Positions 24,493 through 39,819 of a stretch of DNA of 64,000 bases are shown here, one piece after another (the stretch's first letter is position 1; each line of letters opens with the position of its first letter). Location: positions 8,619,450-8,683,449 of the forward strand of contig CM074187.1 in assembly GCA_037179385.1 (NCBI GenBank), given 5' to 3'. The DNA is from Holothuria scabra (taxonomy: Eukaryota; Echinodermata; Holothuroidea; Aspidochirotida; Holothuriidae). The notes below the pieces were generated by a model. The model saw only the letters and a list, made by a program, of their open reading frames with translations. It had not been told where the DNA came from and made no database searches. The position numbers and the translations under genes were made by a program.

Positions 24493-24960
24493 ACACAGCC
24501 CTTTGATTGACAGCAAGTTCAAAAAAAAGAGAAAAGTATGTAGCTCATATAACTGTACAGGGAGTGTTTCGATTACACATTGGGTTCTTGCATACTCACG
24601 TTGTGGGAGGCGCTTAAAGGCAGTCATTCGTCACCCCAAACTACAGTTTCAGTAAGCATATATCAAAACTCTCAATTGGTACAGCTCTTTGACTGGCATC
24701 ACATTCAAACAATGCATCAGCTAAATAACACAACATGGGCACTGAGAGTGTCTTGATTACACGTTATGGACTTGTAAGGCCACTGGGACAAGCCATCAAG
24801 CAATACACTAGGATTGTGTCTGGATAAAGATGAGTTTTAGATAAATGTGGAAGGGGCTAGAAGTAAGTAGGTTGAGAGAATTGGAACTATTTGGGATGAT
24901 GAAAATATGGCTTTAAGTAAGCAGGCTAGGAAAACTGGAACTGTTTGGGTGAAAGGGTTA
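24486..24960. mobile_element. Older family II MITE interrupted by a younger copy
   Basis: 24486-24613 (ccctttgattgacagcaagttca ... gtgtttcgattacacatt ... tgtgggaggcgc) and 24917-24960 (gtaagcaggctaggaaaactgg) align with consecutive parts of the family II copy at 49604-49899. They are separated by a complete family II element (24614-24916) inserted at a TTAA. The older copy has an internal deletion of roughly 90 bases relative to 49604-49899. Confidence 0.75.
24614..24916. mobile_element. Family II TTAA MITE, 303 bp, nested
   Basis: TTAA lies at both ends (24614-24617, 24913-24916). The termini are TTAAAGGCAGTCATTCGTC and, inverted, TTAAAGCCATATTTTCATC. The interior is about 90% identical by eye to 49604-49899 (ctctcaattggtacagctc, cactgagagtgtcttgatta, aggattgtgtctggat, gatgagttttagataaatgt). 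Confidence 0.92.
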
Positions 24961-25115
24961 GGCTTTTATTCAATAGACATTCCTATTCTAGCAGGTAAAT
25001 AAACGTATCTAAGTCTCTTGAACTGCTAAATATGGCACAACTTAGACTTAAAAGGTTATTTCAATAATGACACTTGAAATTTGATGCACATTGCAATTAT
25101 AAATTTTACTACATC

Positions 25116-25500
25116 TACTCTCTAAAATCACAAGAGTGAACTTAGTCACTCTTTGATCGAGTGAAAAGTATAAATTCGCTCAAAAAGAGTGATAATTCAC
25201 TCCAAGAGGAGTGAAGTTCCCTCCAAAAAGAGTGAAGTTCGCTCCAAAAAGAGTGAAATTCACTAGAGGAAGAGGGAAAATTCACTCTTCCACGAGTGCC
25301 TGCAATGATCGCTCTTTTTTTAAGAGCGATTAATGTGGGCACTCCATCAAGAGGGAAACTTCACTCGTTTTAAGAGAATTTCACTCTTTTTGGAGGAAAC
25401 TTCACTCCTCTTGGAGTGAATTATCACTCTTATGGAGCGAATTTATACTTTTCACTCGATCAAAGAGTGACTAAGTTCACTCTTTTGATTTTAGAGTGTA
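25116..25500. mobile_element. TA-flanked GAGTGAA foldback, copy 1, 385 bp
   Basis: It begins TACTCTCTAAAATCA and ends TGATTTTAGAGTGTA. Almost the whole element is one long hairpin. Each arm is made of repeated gagtgaa-type motifs spaced about 20-22 bp apart, and the centre holds a second small hairpin (gatcgctctt ... aagagcgatt). It is closely related to 57732-58136. Frames within it (25142-25342) reflect the repeat unit. Confidence 0.92.
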
Positions 25501-28500
25501 GTACCGAACACCTGTAATTATGCAAAACCTTGTTGAATTGTTGAGTCAAGCTTTTGAACCAGGCATCGAAGCTCCCAAGCGCAAAGGGATGGAAAATTAT
25601 TGGAATGGGCTGAGTGCCAGAAAGGCTACCTATCCTGCTATCTTAGAGGAGGCAACTGCTTTGCGATAGAGAAGCAAATTTAAACCTTACAGAATCCTTC
25701 AATCGAAGCAGAGACTCTCATTAATAACTTCAGTGGCTAACATCTTCCATCGACTCTCTGGGGAAGAACCAAGGGTGAAACCAAATTCCTCAAGAGGTCC
25801 CGTCTCTGAAAGGACAACAAACCTAACCGACCGACCAACCTTATACCTCAATGAGAACAGGAACTAAAAGCATATTTGCGTTGAATTACACTTTTCTTTT
25901 TACGCTTTTTACCTCGTTGACTTAAACACTTAGGCTATCAATTACAACACACATCCTCTGGCCCCGGTCAGTGGGTGAGTCAAATGTAAGTCATGTTCGT
26001 CCGACTTGTGACATAGAGGTGTGTTGAAGTTGTCCAGACGTTGCCTTAAAGCAATTTAATATGTGTGGCATAGACGCACCATATTTTACAGCCTGTGAAA
26101 TTTTACATCAATTACAAAGTGCGTCGAGGCACAGAAATGTTGGACGTTGTGAACGAACATTGATCGACGTTGCATGGGGGTGAGCCTGGGGTGAGTCTCA
26201 CAATCGGTTAGTGCATTATCCCATGCACGGTGCTCTGTCATACTGTAAGCCCGTATCCAAGAGGGGGCTTGGTCAAACGAGCCTCACAGGCATGTGCCTT
26301 TGGTCAGTTCCGGATGCCAATAGTACTGCAAGGCTTCTGCAGAGATTTAAACTTTCATGTTTTTTTAACTTGACTATCAGACGTAATATTCAACTCTATG
26401 AACAACCGATATTAAATCTCTATTTGTATGGGATGGCTTAATTAGCTTCATTAGAAAAAATTATAAAAGTAAAATTTTATCCATTTTACTTCTTCCTGAC
26501 GGTCTACATCTCGGCCCCTACTTCGTCGAGACACACCACGTGGCGATTGTAATACCACTGTACTTCCTCTATCAGTAGTCGGTACAGTCAACTATTGAAA
26601 CGGAGAGTTACAAAGTATCGCCAAGTTATGCGGGGCTGTCAATTACCTGCACCTCGCAGAATAAGAACTACTCAGTGCACTTTCACAACAGTTATTTTGT
26701 GCACGTTATAGGTTTCATGTACCGTACCGTACCGTACACACAACATAAGCTTACGCACATTACAACTACACATATTGATACAGCTTCAAGATCTGGATGC
26801 ATGAGCAGACTGATGGGTAACTGTCAGTTTATTCACAGAATTTCATGTCATGGATATTCAACTTTAGAAGATCCGTGACCATAGAGCGCGGAAAGAATCA
26901 ATGATTGGGACAGAAACTTGCATATGGAACTGTGCAATATCATCATTGGCGAATGCCAATGGAAGTTAAATCCATTGGAGTCTGGAAGCCAACTAAATTC
27001 AAAGCCTTAGAAGCTTTTTTTTTTTTTTTTGAAGACCGCCCAAGCTTTCAACTTACTTCTTTTATCAAACAGTTTGGAACATAAACTCTCTGTACTCATA
27101 TCAACATTCAAGTTAAGAAATGTCTTGCTTGTGACATTTTATTACCTAATTCTTCTCCATTAAGCAGAAAATTTAAAAAAGAGAGGGACATTGGTACAAA
27201 GAGTTTCGCTTCCATCCTGGATCCGTTCATTCACGTCATCACACAATTCCCGAATGAAATCATTTCCTCCATAGTCGTTTGCTGTGAGAGTGATAAGCCT
27301 TCTTCTTCAGGGAATGTGTTTTTATGTCATAACAAATTGGAAGTCTTAAAACAACGACAATCTAATAATATTTTTAGAAACTTTGTTTGATGTGGTAATT
27401 TTCTGAAATATCCTAATCACTTTGCTACAAATTTTGAGCATTGCAATTAAACATACTGCAATTCCTACAAACTACTAAATGGGTTCAAACAAAGAAAGAA
27501 TACTTTACAAGCTCGATACAACGGATGTCACTGAGTCGCCCCCTTGCTGACCATCTACCGCACAATCACGTATGCCAAATATAGCAAAAGCGTTTTGAAT
27601 ATAACCTATATTTACATATATAACCTACCCAGGGTTCCAGTAAATTTCAGGGCTACTAGGTGGTGGTTTATTTTCACCAGGACGAATTTTAGGTAACTAC
27701 TTGCGATATGATCACCTGACTTTTTCAAAAACGTATTCTGATTCAGATTTAATTGTTTGTTGCTGCATATGAAGGCATTATCTTCAAACCACGTAGAACT
27801 TCAGTCTTTAAATTGAAATCTCTAGTGAACCAACTTGATTTAGAAAATTAATCTTGGAGACGATTTGCCATCTACATCGCATGTATGAGGCCATCTGGCT
27901 CACGCCAGATGCCCAGATGTAATGCCTGTCGAAAGCGAGGCTCGCCCTTCACAAAAAGGACCTTGTTGATGATCTTCAAATGTGCGCATGTGTATACCGA
28001 CCTGTGGCATGCGTGAATGAAGGTTTGAAATAGTCATTAGTAAGCGTACAAGTCCCTATGCATTGCTATCGACGCTAAAGCCGTAACACTAAGTTAGGTG
28101 AAAGCTCATAGGTGGCAATCACGGGGACATGTCCCACTGTATTTTGTGGGGCATCATATCAAATGTCCCCCAATATTAGCGGCAACTTAGGAGAAAAATG
28201 TGTAGCTCTTTATTTTTTTTTTTTTGTAATGAGTAGGCTATAGTCAATATGTTTTGTAATTGATGTGCATGGCATGAGCCTTCTTTCTCGGAGCATTCTG
28301 TTCTTGAAAAACAAAACTTTTCGCGAGCGTCACAATTATATTTGGTTTAAACTTGTTTAAAGCGAGTTCAGTTTCAGATAAGTTGTCTTCATAAAAGTAG
28401 TTTTCGAAAACAGCTTGTTATCAGTCGTGCGGGTGCTTTTCATATAAAATCTATAAAATTTCTCTCTTTTGCTGTTTGGAAGATTCTTTATTCAGACAAA

Positions 28501-31145
28501 ATTACGCAGTTGTGTATGAAGACAGTGTCGTGAAAATGTCCCCTCCATAATATCGATTCCCCCTCCCCAATATCGAATACAGATCGTTTTTCTTGCCAAA
28601 GCCACATCCTTAATCCAAAATATCAGGTTTTCGACCTTTTTTGTAATTCTGACACCCGAACACGGACTTATATACATGGACACAGCATGTAACGTATACG
28701 TTCTATCCGTAGATGGTCGCCACCGGCTGGAACAAAAAAGACCCCCCCCCCCAAGATGGCCTTGGTGAAGCTATAAATCGTTTGATTTGAGGACGACTCT
28801 GTAATATTTTAAGCAAAAGTTAAACTTGAATTGGAAACAATATCATATTCCTGCAATACGTGAAAAGCTTTTGACCTCATCTTGCCATATTTCAAAAATA
28901 TTTCAACCTCCTTGCAAAATATGCAACATACTTGAGTAAGTCCAAACTTTCACACAAAATCACAGCAGACGGCCATCTTGGTGTGCTTTTTCTCTCACGT
29001 ACGGTAGCGACAATATACCGTGCAGTACCGTATGCTCTGTCCATGTATAGGAAGTCCGTGCATCCGATTCAATGAAAAGACAGGTGAAATATCCCCGCCG
29101 GCATAGGGCCTAACCGAAAGTATAAAGCTAACCATGATTTTGAAACAAATTTAAAAATTTATAGAAACTCGATTTCGTCATTCTGGGAAGAGCAAAATAG
29201 CTAGCTGGTCTTGAGAGTACCATTAAAGGGGGGCAATAGTGGCCATTTGACTCCCGACATATGTGTAGTACATATGTAAACATTAGATATTAACATCACT
29301 GTGTTGTTTTTCCACAAAAAACTCATACCGAAAAAAAAGTTTCAAATCTCCCGCTCTTCAAGACATGAGTATCGCCATACTCGAAGAAACACGACCATGG
29401 ATCAGCTGATTGATGACGTAAAACCTGCACCTGGTCAGATTTCACAAAAGTGGTTACCAACTTACGTACACTTACAGCTGAATTTATAATTACCCTTTAC
29501 GAAGCTTAAAAAAACTTCATAGTTGCTTTTGCTTTACTGATAAAAATTTTTTGATAACCCAATAATTTTTTGTTCTTCTTTTTGTTTCATCTCTCAAATA
29601 AAAAATACTCGTTATTTCTGACTGCTTTTGTACAAACCAAGATAAGTTACTTCCGGTAGACCCTGCAACTATAAGCGGTAACAACAACAAGCTGGGACTA
29701 GCGAGACCTTTTTTTTTAGCATGCTTTTCGGTGCAACAGTTAGGTTCGTTTTCACTCATTTTCGCAAAGATTCGATTAAGTCGAACCTTTTGTAATTCTC
29801 GTAAGTAATGTAGGATATTTGTGGACACTTAAACGTTAAAAGAAGGCAATCGCGGAGAGAAATCGGCTAAGACACCATACACATCGATCGGTCTTATTGT
29901 TATACGGCATAGGCTACGTATTGCTATACTAGTATAAGCCTATATACGTAACGTACTGACGCTTGGTCTAATGTTAGCTTGTATAGACTGTACGGCTGGT
30001 TCGCTGCGCGTCCTGGTCACATCGCTCGCAGGTGCTCGAGTTTTCCTTGGTCGAACTGGCTCAAAATCATATGCACTTGGCCCGGAAGAGGCAGCCATAT
30101 GCTTTTAAGGAGTTAATCATTTGATTTCTGAACCTTTATCTCAAACTCAACCGTTGAAACATTTGTAAAATGAATGAAACGATGGGCAGTTGTGCTAGTC
30201 TTCAGTAGTGTTACGAACGTTTGTGCAGTATAGTATATATGATATTCCGCAATAGCAAACAAAAGTATACATTGGGTGCAGGTTTTACGTCACTGTTCTG
30301 TTGCACTATGGGTAATTTCGGAGAAATATGGTGCTTTGCACTGCTTTGCCCAACTGCCTTCCAGACTTGCCTCGCAAAAACTCATACTACGTTTGACTTG
30401 GGATAAAATTGGTCTTTAATGATGCCACATTGCTTGGAATAATTTTATTGAATTTCTGTGCTGTCTAGAAGGCTGTACAATTGCTTCCCTTTAAAATAGT
30501 TACAACCGTTACCGGTACTTATTTTTACTTCTTCTATCAAATTAGAAAAATATGATAAACCAGCAATTAGCCTTTAATTCGTTGAAAGACAGCAATAAAT
30601 ATTCATCATTATAATATAAATATCCACTATCTTCAACACACAATTCGCACAGTATGACATGCGAGCTTTCAAGCTTAGAACCTCAAATACAATACATGCC
30701 TTAAGGTACTAAGTTTGGAGAGTACTTATCATGATTTCGACACGCACGTTTTCAAGTTCAGTAGTTTGATACTCGCCGTACAGTGTGAATTCTGAAAGCA
30801 CAGTAATTTGACAGCATAACTCCCTGATACCACTTCTACATTCTCGGATATTATGAGACTTTGAGGAAATTTTAAGAACTCTGAAGACTTAAAAACACCT
30901 TCAAGTATTACAAGGAAAGCAAACAATGCTTGAATTTTGTTTTGTAAAAGAACAATGATTTGGATAAAAGCTTAATAATCAACATTTGGGAACCATTATA
31001 CATGAATGAAAGAAGATGCGGCGAAAAGACTGCAAAGGGCAGATATTTTCTAAAGGTGCACAGACTTTGCCAACAAGTTGAAAACTGCAGTTTCAATACT
31101 GTATGGGGACTAAAAATTGTTCTTCAATCTACCCACTGGGAATAA
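25501..31145. other. Long stretch with no recognised gene
   Basis: About 5.6 kb of AT-rich, unique-looking sequence with scattered T or C homopolymers (27017-27030, 28742-28752), a ccgta-repeat at 26717-26737 and a small ccatctggc/gccagatg hairpin near 27892. Frames of 60-103 codons (26211-26441, 29517-29828, 30221-30406 and others) contain no recognisable motif. It could be intronic or intergenic. Confidence 0.4.
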
Positions 31146-31710
<565 letters not shown>

Positions 31711-32720
31711 CCTGACAGTTTGAGAAAAATGACAAGAAGAAGTAAGAGGAAACACCAATGTGAAAATAAAAGCAAAACAAAGATCCCTCTCCACCTCTGA
31801 AAAGAAGCAGACAAATACCGTAATTATTGGAGGAATGGAATGTTTAAAGTCCTGGAGAAAAGTGTTCTCGAGATTGGTCTCAGAGATACCTTCCCTGTTT
31901 CGTGAAACCTCCTTCAAGAATTACTTGTGTCTTTTTGGACCGAACTCTCCCGGAAAGGCCTACAATTTTGGTAAAAGTCACATAAAAATACTCATGTGTA
32001 GTGACCATATCCCGAATTCAAACTTACAGCACTTTAAAAGATGGCATGTTCGGCTGCCTACGGCAGTCCAGCTTCTCCGTACAGACGCACAAACAAGGCC
32101 TAGCTCCGTCTCCCGGTACAACTCACAATTGATTGTGAAAGACGAACTCAGGACTACTAGACGAAGGAACAGAAACATCGACTCGAACAAATTTTCTCGG
32201 CTCGTAACTTAATCAGTTCTTTTCGCCCTTGGGCAACTAAGTCAGAAAACATTTGTCGAGGATATGGAGATGACGTCATATGCCATTCAGAGGAACTAGT
32301 GTCGTGGTTCTTCACCCCTCTCCCCTCCCTATGGGTTTTGAAGCTCATTTTGAAAATCTAAACATGGGTAGTTACGAAAGCGTGAATGTATTTTTGGTTG
32401 ACGAAGACGTCAAAAAATTATCTGAAATAGGGCAAAGGGAGTATGCTGCATGACTTACAGTGCGAGGCACAATATATCTGGCATTTATCTATTTAATTCT
32501 GACGATGGCGCTCTGCAAAGCGTGTGGCCCTCTGCAAAAATATTTCTGCGCACGTCTATGGTGTAAGTCTGAATGACAATAAGATGTGGTTGCCCGTCTG
32601 TTTATTTAGATATCAGATTCATCTTTCGCTCACTTCAAAAAGGCCGTGGTTTATATATAAAGATGACGTCACAGAACAGGAAAGACACTCTCGACTAAAC
32701 AAAGGGCCGAAAGTTACAAC
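31711..32720. other. No certain gene; two CRE octamers
   Basis: The plus-strand frame 31760-32212 (150 codons) is the longest frame in the window apart from the retrotransposon and those over microsatellites. It is Arg/Ser-rich with no recognised domain, starts at the microsatellite edge, and I see no splice or promoter support. TGACGTCA occurs at 32271-32278 and 32664-32671, the second just after tttatatataaaga. 32485-32565 loosely resembles a hAT-like right end (tgcgcacgtctatgg). Confidence 0.3.
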
Positions 32721-33000
32721 TTAAAGGACTGATCATCTCACCTCAAACAGTTCCAATTCTCCTAACCTACTTACTTAAGCCCCTTCAACAACTCTCTAAA
32801 ATTCATTCTCATTCAGACACAATCTCGGTTTATTGCTTCAGAGTGGTTAAGCAAGACCCAAATGTGTAATCAAAACACATTCATTACCGCACACTGCTGT
32901 CTAATATGAGTCTCGGTGCTCTGCATTTTTAGAGTAGGTGTCAATCAAAGAGGTGAGCAAATTGAGAATTTTTCTGGACTACTTCAAAAATTGTAGCCCC
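32721..33000. mobile_element. Family II TTAA MITE, inverted copy
   Basis: It starts TTAAAGGACTGATCATCTCA and continues as the reverse complement of the family II consensus: cagttccaattctcctaacctactta, tcattcagacacaatctc, gtgtcaatcaaagaggtgagc. The right terminus (near cttcaaaaattgtag) is decayed. It aligns directly with 16881-17155. Confidence 0.78.
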
Positions 33001-35221
33001 TGATTGATAATTGTTCAGCCCTAGTAACCAATGTTCCCAATATACCTTTCAGTAAAAATAAGATGTATTTAAACATGTAGAATAGCAAAACATATATTCA
33101 GTGCTTGCAAAATGTAGCTTTGGGATTTTATTACTTCCAGGTATAGTGGCACCTTACTAAGTCACAGCCTCTAAACAATTTTTTGGCAGGATCTGCTGTT
33201 CTTGAGATGTTACCATAAAAGGGAAATATTCAATTTGTTTTACAAAAATATTCACACAATATAGACACAAAAAATGGATTCCTTGAAATAAGTCACCGTG
33301 GTAGCCTTTTGTGCAAAGCATTGTTGTTCAAGAGAAAACTTGATCAGCAAAACTTTCAAAAATTCAAATGATGCAACTTACATGACTCTTCTAACAAATA
33401 ATGTTTGAGGAGATGAAGATACTTCTCTTGTTTATTGGGCATATATAGAACGGTTGATTAAAATGATGTTTCAGATAAAGTGTATGCCATATAAAATTAC
33501 ACAAATCTTCTATGAAATTATTCGTTTTCCCTTGAACAGCTAATTCTTTGCTCCACAAGGGCCTTTAGCGAAACTTATCACTGAGAAGGACGACAAGGTC
33601 ACTTACAGTTTTAGGAGGCGAAATATTTTTCAATAGTCAGGTCATTGGTATATTACCTTCAAAATCCCTAGGAGAGAAGGGTTAAGGAAGGGCTTATGCC
33701 CCACTCAAGAACAGTTAAATTACCCGCATTATGATCTCATATGGCACTGAATTTACCATATTAAGACACTCAGGCTCAGGCTATGCTTGATTGATAAGTA
33801 AGTTTTGTGTTCACGTCAAACAACTTGTTTCGAATGTTGCTACATATATACAAGTAGCGCGTTTAATATAACCCAAATCCCTATGGTTCGCACCCCCTTG
33901 TTCGCCATAGCTCAAGAGTGCTTCAGATCAAATCCCTCCTTAGTTTTCGTCAATTTTTGTCAAAAATTTCTTCCAAACTAGGATCAATGTAGACAGGGTA
34001 GAGAATTCAGATTTCACCGACGGTTCTTGTCTGATCTTGTGATTTAGCAATGAAGTAATGAGTCATGCTAGCTGGGTGGTTCACCTGTAGAATTGACTAC
34101 CAACTCTGCCAGTGAGTAGACCTTCTTTACTGACGGGGTCACTCATGCATTCCCATGAGGTTTCCTACTCAATTTATTATCGAGCACAAACATACTGCTA
34201 ATTTCACATTTCCAATTTAAATTACACAAAATAAACTAAGCTCGACGTAAAGCAAAGTACACGAAGGGTGACTGGTATTTTGATGAACGCCGTATCTGAT
34301 CATTAGTTCGTTGACTTCCATTGACAGAGGTTGCTTTAAAGTAGTCTGGGTGAGAGAAAAGCCTACTTCATGAGAAAGCAGCTTCCTCGCCACCGTACAT
34401 GTGGCGTGTATCAATATAAGGATGCTACGGAAGAACTACGCATGCATGCCTTCTGACATTAAATTTTTCAGTCTCTCTAGGAGAGTGACTCCTCACTCAA
34501 AGTGTACCTTTGGTAAAAAAAGGAATACATATGAATTAAACACCGTTAAACATGAATTTTAACAGTTCAACTCCCATTTTCATGGGACATCCTTGAGCCG
34601 ATATATACTATATTGAAATTCATTCACTAAATACAAATGATTCCACTGTGCAAATATTTTTTTTACTTTCTTGTTGTACAACGAACACTACCTGCTTTGT
34701 TTTCCTTCAAAATTAAAAATGTTTTTATGACCTTGAAAACTTCCCGTTTGCTTGCGTATCAGTTGCACCAAGAGACCTTAATAAATTAAATCACTCTTTG
34801 ATATACGATTGAAAGTGTTATCACATCTCGGTACAAGGTGCAGTCACTTTCAGAAAAAACAAAGAAATACAAAGATGTAATTCGAGTAGTGAAACAATGA
34901 CTTCACAAATGACTGCTCAATGTACCATTTTAATATGAGTGAATTAACTTCAACGTTTTATATCTGGGCTCAAGAATGTCTTAAGAAGATGGGAGCTGGA
35001 TTGTTAAAATTCATTTTTCATGCTGTTTAATATATTTTTTTATTTTTTTACTTGTGGTACACTTAAACATATCTGCCTTTTCAACTAAATCAAAGCCTCT
35101 TAATTCACTTAAAAAATGAAAACGAGAATCTCATCATCTACATAGAAGACCCCGTGGCGGTACCACTGGAATTTCAAAAGAATGTTAGGGGCAAGTGGAG
35201 GGCAATAGAAATTGTTGGGGA
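33001..35221. other. No gene recognised
   Basis: AT-rich sequence without long frames. The block at 34545-34600 (aattttaacagttcaactcccat) resembles part of 62700-62750 in inverted orientation and may be a small repeat fragment. The minus-strand frame 34217-34414 is not recognised. Confidence 0.4.
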
Positions 35222-35690
35222 CAAACTAGGGCGTGTCTAGACCTTTCTTAATAGGGGGCCAAAACTTATGCGAGGGAGCGAACTGAGAGAGCGAGCCCGA
35301 GCGCGCTGGCGAGGGGGGATGGGAGGGGTGTCCCGAGGGTGTTCCTCTTCCACGATGTGAAGCTTTTGAGTTTTTTGATGTGCAAATTCGTGATTTGGTG
35401 CATAATTTAAACGGTATTAAGGAGACCTATAACTATTCATTTTATGACCAATCTTCTAAGAATAACACCATTGAAATCAAATACTCACCTATTGCTGCAA
35501 ATAGCTGGGTTTTGCGGAGCGCAAGAAAATTTTGGTCCAAAATGCCTCCCCGATCGCTAAAAAAGGCACCTCCCATGCCTGTTTACATAAAAAACTCATG
35601 TCAGGCCACTGCACTTTTGGAGCTGAGTGGTGGGGAAAAGGTTCTGACTGGGGGGTTAAACCCCCTTGCCTCCCGATGGTGCAGTCATTG
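35222..35690. mobile_element. Possible degraded hAT-like element
   Basis: G-rich and GCG-rich blocks (gcgcgctggcgagggggg, tttgcggagcgcaag, gggggttaaacccccttgcctcc) are of the kind seen inside the hAT-like elements at 3874 and 9177. I could not define terminal inverted repeats or a duplication, so this rests on composition and short motif resemblance only. Confidence 0.25.
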
Positions 35691-35756
35691 AGAGAAAGCT
35701 CAATAAAAGTTAATAGCAGAACATCAAGCGATACTCGGGTTGTTTGAAAGTAGGTG

Positions 35757-35800
35757 CCCGGGTGGGTATAAAAGGTCTCCCGACCATAACTTACATTGCC
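35757..35800 (+). promoter_or_regulatory. Candidate TATA-type core promoter
   Basis: A canonical TATAAAAG at 35767-35774 sits in a GC-rich setting (gcccgggtggg upstream), about 30 bases before ttccgttcacgg, a possible start region. An ATG at 35925 opens a short frame of 26 codons (35925-36005). No known gene follows, and it could instead be the promoter of a degraded mobile element. Confidence 0.35.
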
Positions 35801-36524
35801 TTCCGTTCACGGAGCAACAGCAGAAGCTAACCAAAGTGTTTCGGTGCTTCGTCATTCTTTAAAACTGACGCATCTATTTTCCATGCTTCGTAAAAATTTC
35901 CGTCGAATTTGAATGCAGTTTACCATGAGCAGAACTACGAGATCTCTGACAACTGTCAAAGGCAAAGATCAAGCTTTGTTTTATGTTCTTTTTACAAAAA
36001 TATAACGAGGAGTAAGCATTCTGGCGGACAAAGATTACTCCCAAAAGAAGCTAAGACTGTCCTTCTAAGTATGTTAGAATCTCTTACAGTTTCCTGCTTC
36101 AGCTATCTGGCTCTCGTGCTATCACGAATTTTGGAGGTTTCAGTATTTCTTTATAACAGTCTCGTAGTTCCACTTTAACGCAGACAATAGCCGAGTTGAT
36201 CAAAGAATGATTACCGAAGTAGTTAGGCAAATTGTCCATGCAGATGTGAAAAAAAATTTGCAATAAAGACGAAAACCTTCAGATAAGTAATGTGGCTCTA
36301 CGTGTAGTAGTTCACATATCTGTGAAAATGAATCCATTCTTTTCAAAGTAAAACTATCTTTTTGCATAAAGTGAAAATGTCAGCGTGTAGAGGTGTTATA
36401 ATATGAAGGCGGCAAGGTGTTGAGCTGTAACTTAGTAGAATCGATGGGGCAAATTTGTGAAGAAAGGCAAAGAGAACACTTCTAAAACGGCAAAAGTATT
36501 AGACTGTGCTTTGAGTAGATAAAC

Positions 36525-36879
36525 TTGAACACCAGACATCAGAGTGAAAAATACATCGCCTTGGTCCTGTGTAGGTCAAAAAATTCCACGGCGTTTCATC
36601 CGGTGGCAAAAAACTTGGAAGAAACCAAGCGTCGTCTGGCGGACCAAGTTAACGAACACCTAAGGTCCATCAAACAAAATCTTGAAGGATACGCGGTGGC
36701 TGCACATTTCAACCTACTTCACCTTGTTCAATACAGAACTTATAAGTTACGGCAGCCGTAATGTGCCAGACTCACGATGCTCCTACCCTTGACCGCCCAC
36801 GTGCTGACAACCGGCTTATCATGACGCTCGGAACCCTCTCCCCACACGGCGTTAATGTTAGGATAGATCTTTTATAATT
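36525..36879 (+). pseudogene. C-terminal relic of a Penelope-like element (GIY-YIG endonuclease)
   Basis: In one frame (36525-36761) residues near the middle read RRLADQVNEHLRSIK followed by VAAHFN. This matches the GIY-YIG nuclease pattern of Penelope-like elements, where an R-x-R/EH region precedes an xHFN motif. In another plus frame, ending at a TAA at about 36875-36877, the piece LIMTLGTLSPHGVNVRIDLL fits the conserved C-terminal 'WI-x-x-L-x-T-x-x-P-x-G-x-N' signature. At least one frame change and one stop (at about 36748) separate the two halves, so the copy is dead. No N-terminal GIY/YIG strands or reverse transcriptase were found upstream. Assignment is by motif memory, not alignment. 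Confidence 0.65.
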
Positions 36880-37117
36880 TCCACATCCATTTGTCAATTT
36901 TCCGCTTGAGCGAACCTTTTTCCTTCTTTTCCGGAACTCTTTTTTGCACCAATTTCGCGGTGCTGGACTTTGGTGTCTACCTTTTACACGGTCCGGGTTA
37001 ATCTTTCCACTTTATCGAACGTTATTTTTTTCAGTGTGTACCGTTTTGTCTAACCCCGTCTCTTTCTTTTTATAGTGTTTTGTATCTCACCAATCGCACT
37101 AGAACACACACTTTCGT

Positions 37118-38066
<949 letters not shown>

Positions 38067-38100
38067 ACCGAGGAAGGCCCCAGGTGGGGCGGAAATATCT
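38067..38100 (+). ncRNA. Hammerhead-like hairpin (Penelope-associated candidate)
   Basis: The order is ccgagga, then a stem gcccc-aggt-ggggc, then ggaaa. This is close to a hammerhead core (CUGANGA, stem II, GAAA), with C for U at one core position and an extra G before GAAA. Penelope-like elements are known to carry hammerhead motifs in their terminal repeats, and an endonuclease relic lies about 1.2 kb upstream on the same strand. The helices outside the core were not confirmed, so activity is doubtful. Confidence 0.35.
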
Positions 38101-38205
38101 GACTACAAAAAATTAGTACTCTCTTTTGTCCATCTTTGTCTCTTCGGATTTCCCTCTAATTTTATATCTTCAGGAGTACACGTGGATCTTTTACTTAGTT
38201 ATTAC

Positions 38206-38254
38206 TATATATATATACATATATATATATAGATATATATATATATAGATATAG

Positions 38255-38287
<33 letters not shown>
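38206..38287. repeat. Imperfect (TA)n tract
   Basis: TA repeats broken by tac and aga interruptions, next to the left end of the inverted-repeat element at 38297-38812. Confidence 0.95.
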
Positions 38288-38288
<1 letters not shown>

Positions 38289-38296
38289 TTACATTT

Positions 38297-38812
38297 ACCT
38301 GGATCCTACCTTTGGTCGACATTCCTTCGTCTAAAAATGTACATTAGGTCGACATTTACGATAGGTCAACATATTCGTGTCGACCCAATGTTTGGTTCAC
38401 GATTTCAACCCCTTCTGCATACATTCTTAATAAAATAAGTGCATGTATAATACCTTTATGGCGCCCTCTTAATTGTATCTTTATATAGACGTAATAAACA
38501 CAATGTATAGTATGTAGATTTGCACGTGAAAAAAGGGGTGTTATACCTTGCGTTGTCTAAAAATGTACATTAAGTTAACACGTAAGTATTGCAAAATACC
38601 TTTAATACTTTGTTTATTTTATTATAACTTGTGCGTACGTCATACATAATAAATAAACCATACATATTATTGTTGGCGCTGTTGAAGTTTATGGTGGTAT
38701 TTTATTTGAATTTTTTAGTGTCTGTATGTGCAGATACATTCAAATATGTGAAATATTTATATGTCGACTTAAGGTCGTGTTTTAGACGATGTCGACCTAA
38801 GGTAGGATCCAG
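38297..38812. mobile_element. GTCGAC-rich inverted-repeat element between (TA)n tracts
   Basis: The left terminus cctggatcctacctttggtc continues to gacattccttcgtctaaaa. The right terminus ttttagacgatgtcgac continues to ctaaggtaggatccag. Together they form inverted repeats of about 30 bp with small gaps. The motif (a)ggtcgac/gtcgacc recurs at 38313, 38347, 38378, 38763 and 38790, and gtctaaaaatgtacatta occurs at both 38330 and 38558. Both flanks are TA repeats, consistent with TA-targeted insertion or with a microsatellite carried by the element. Confidence 0.8.
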
Positions 38813-38814
38813 CG

Positions 38815-39819
<1,005 letters not shown>

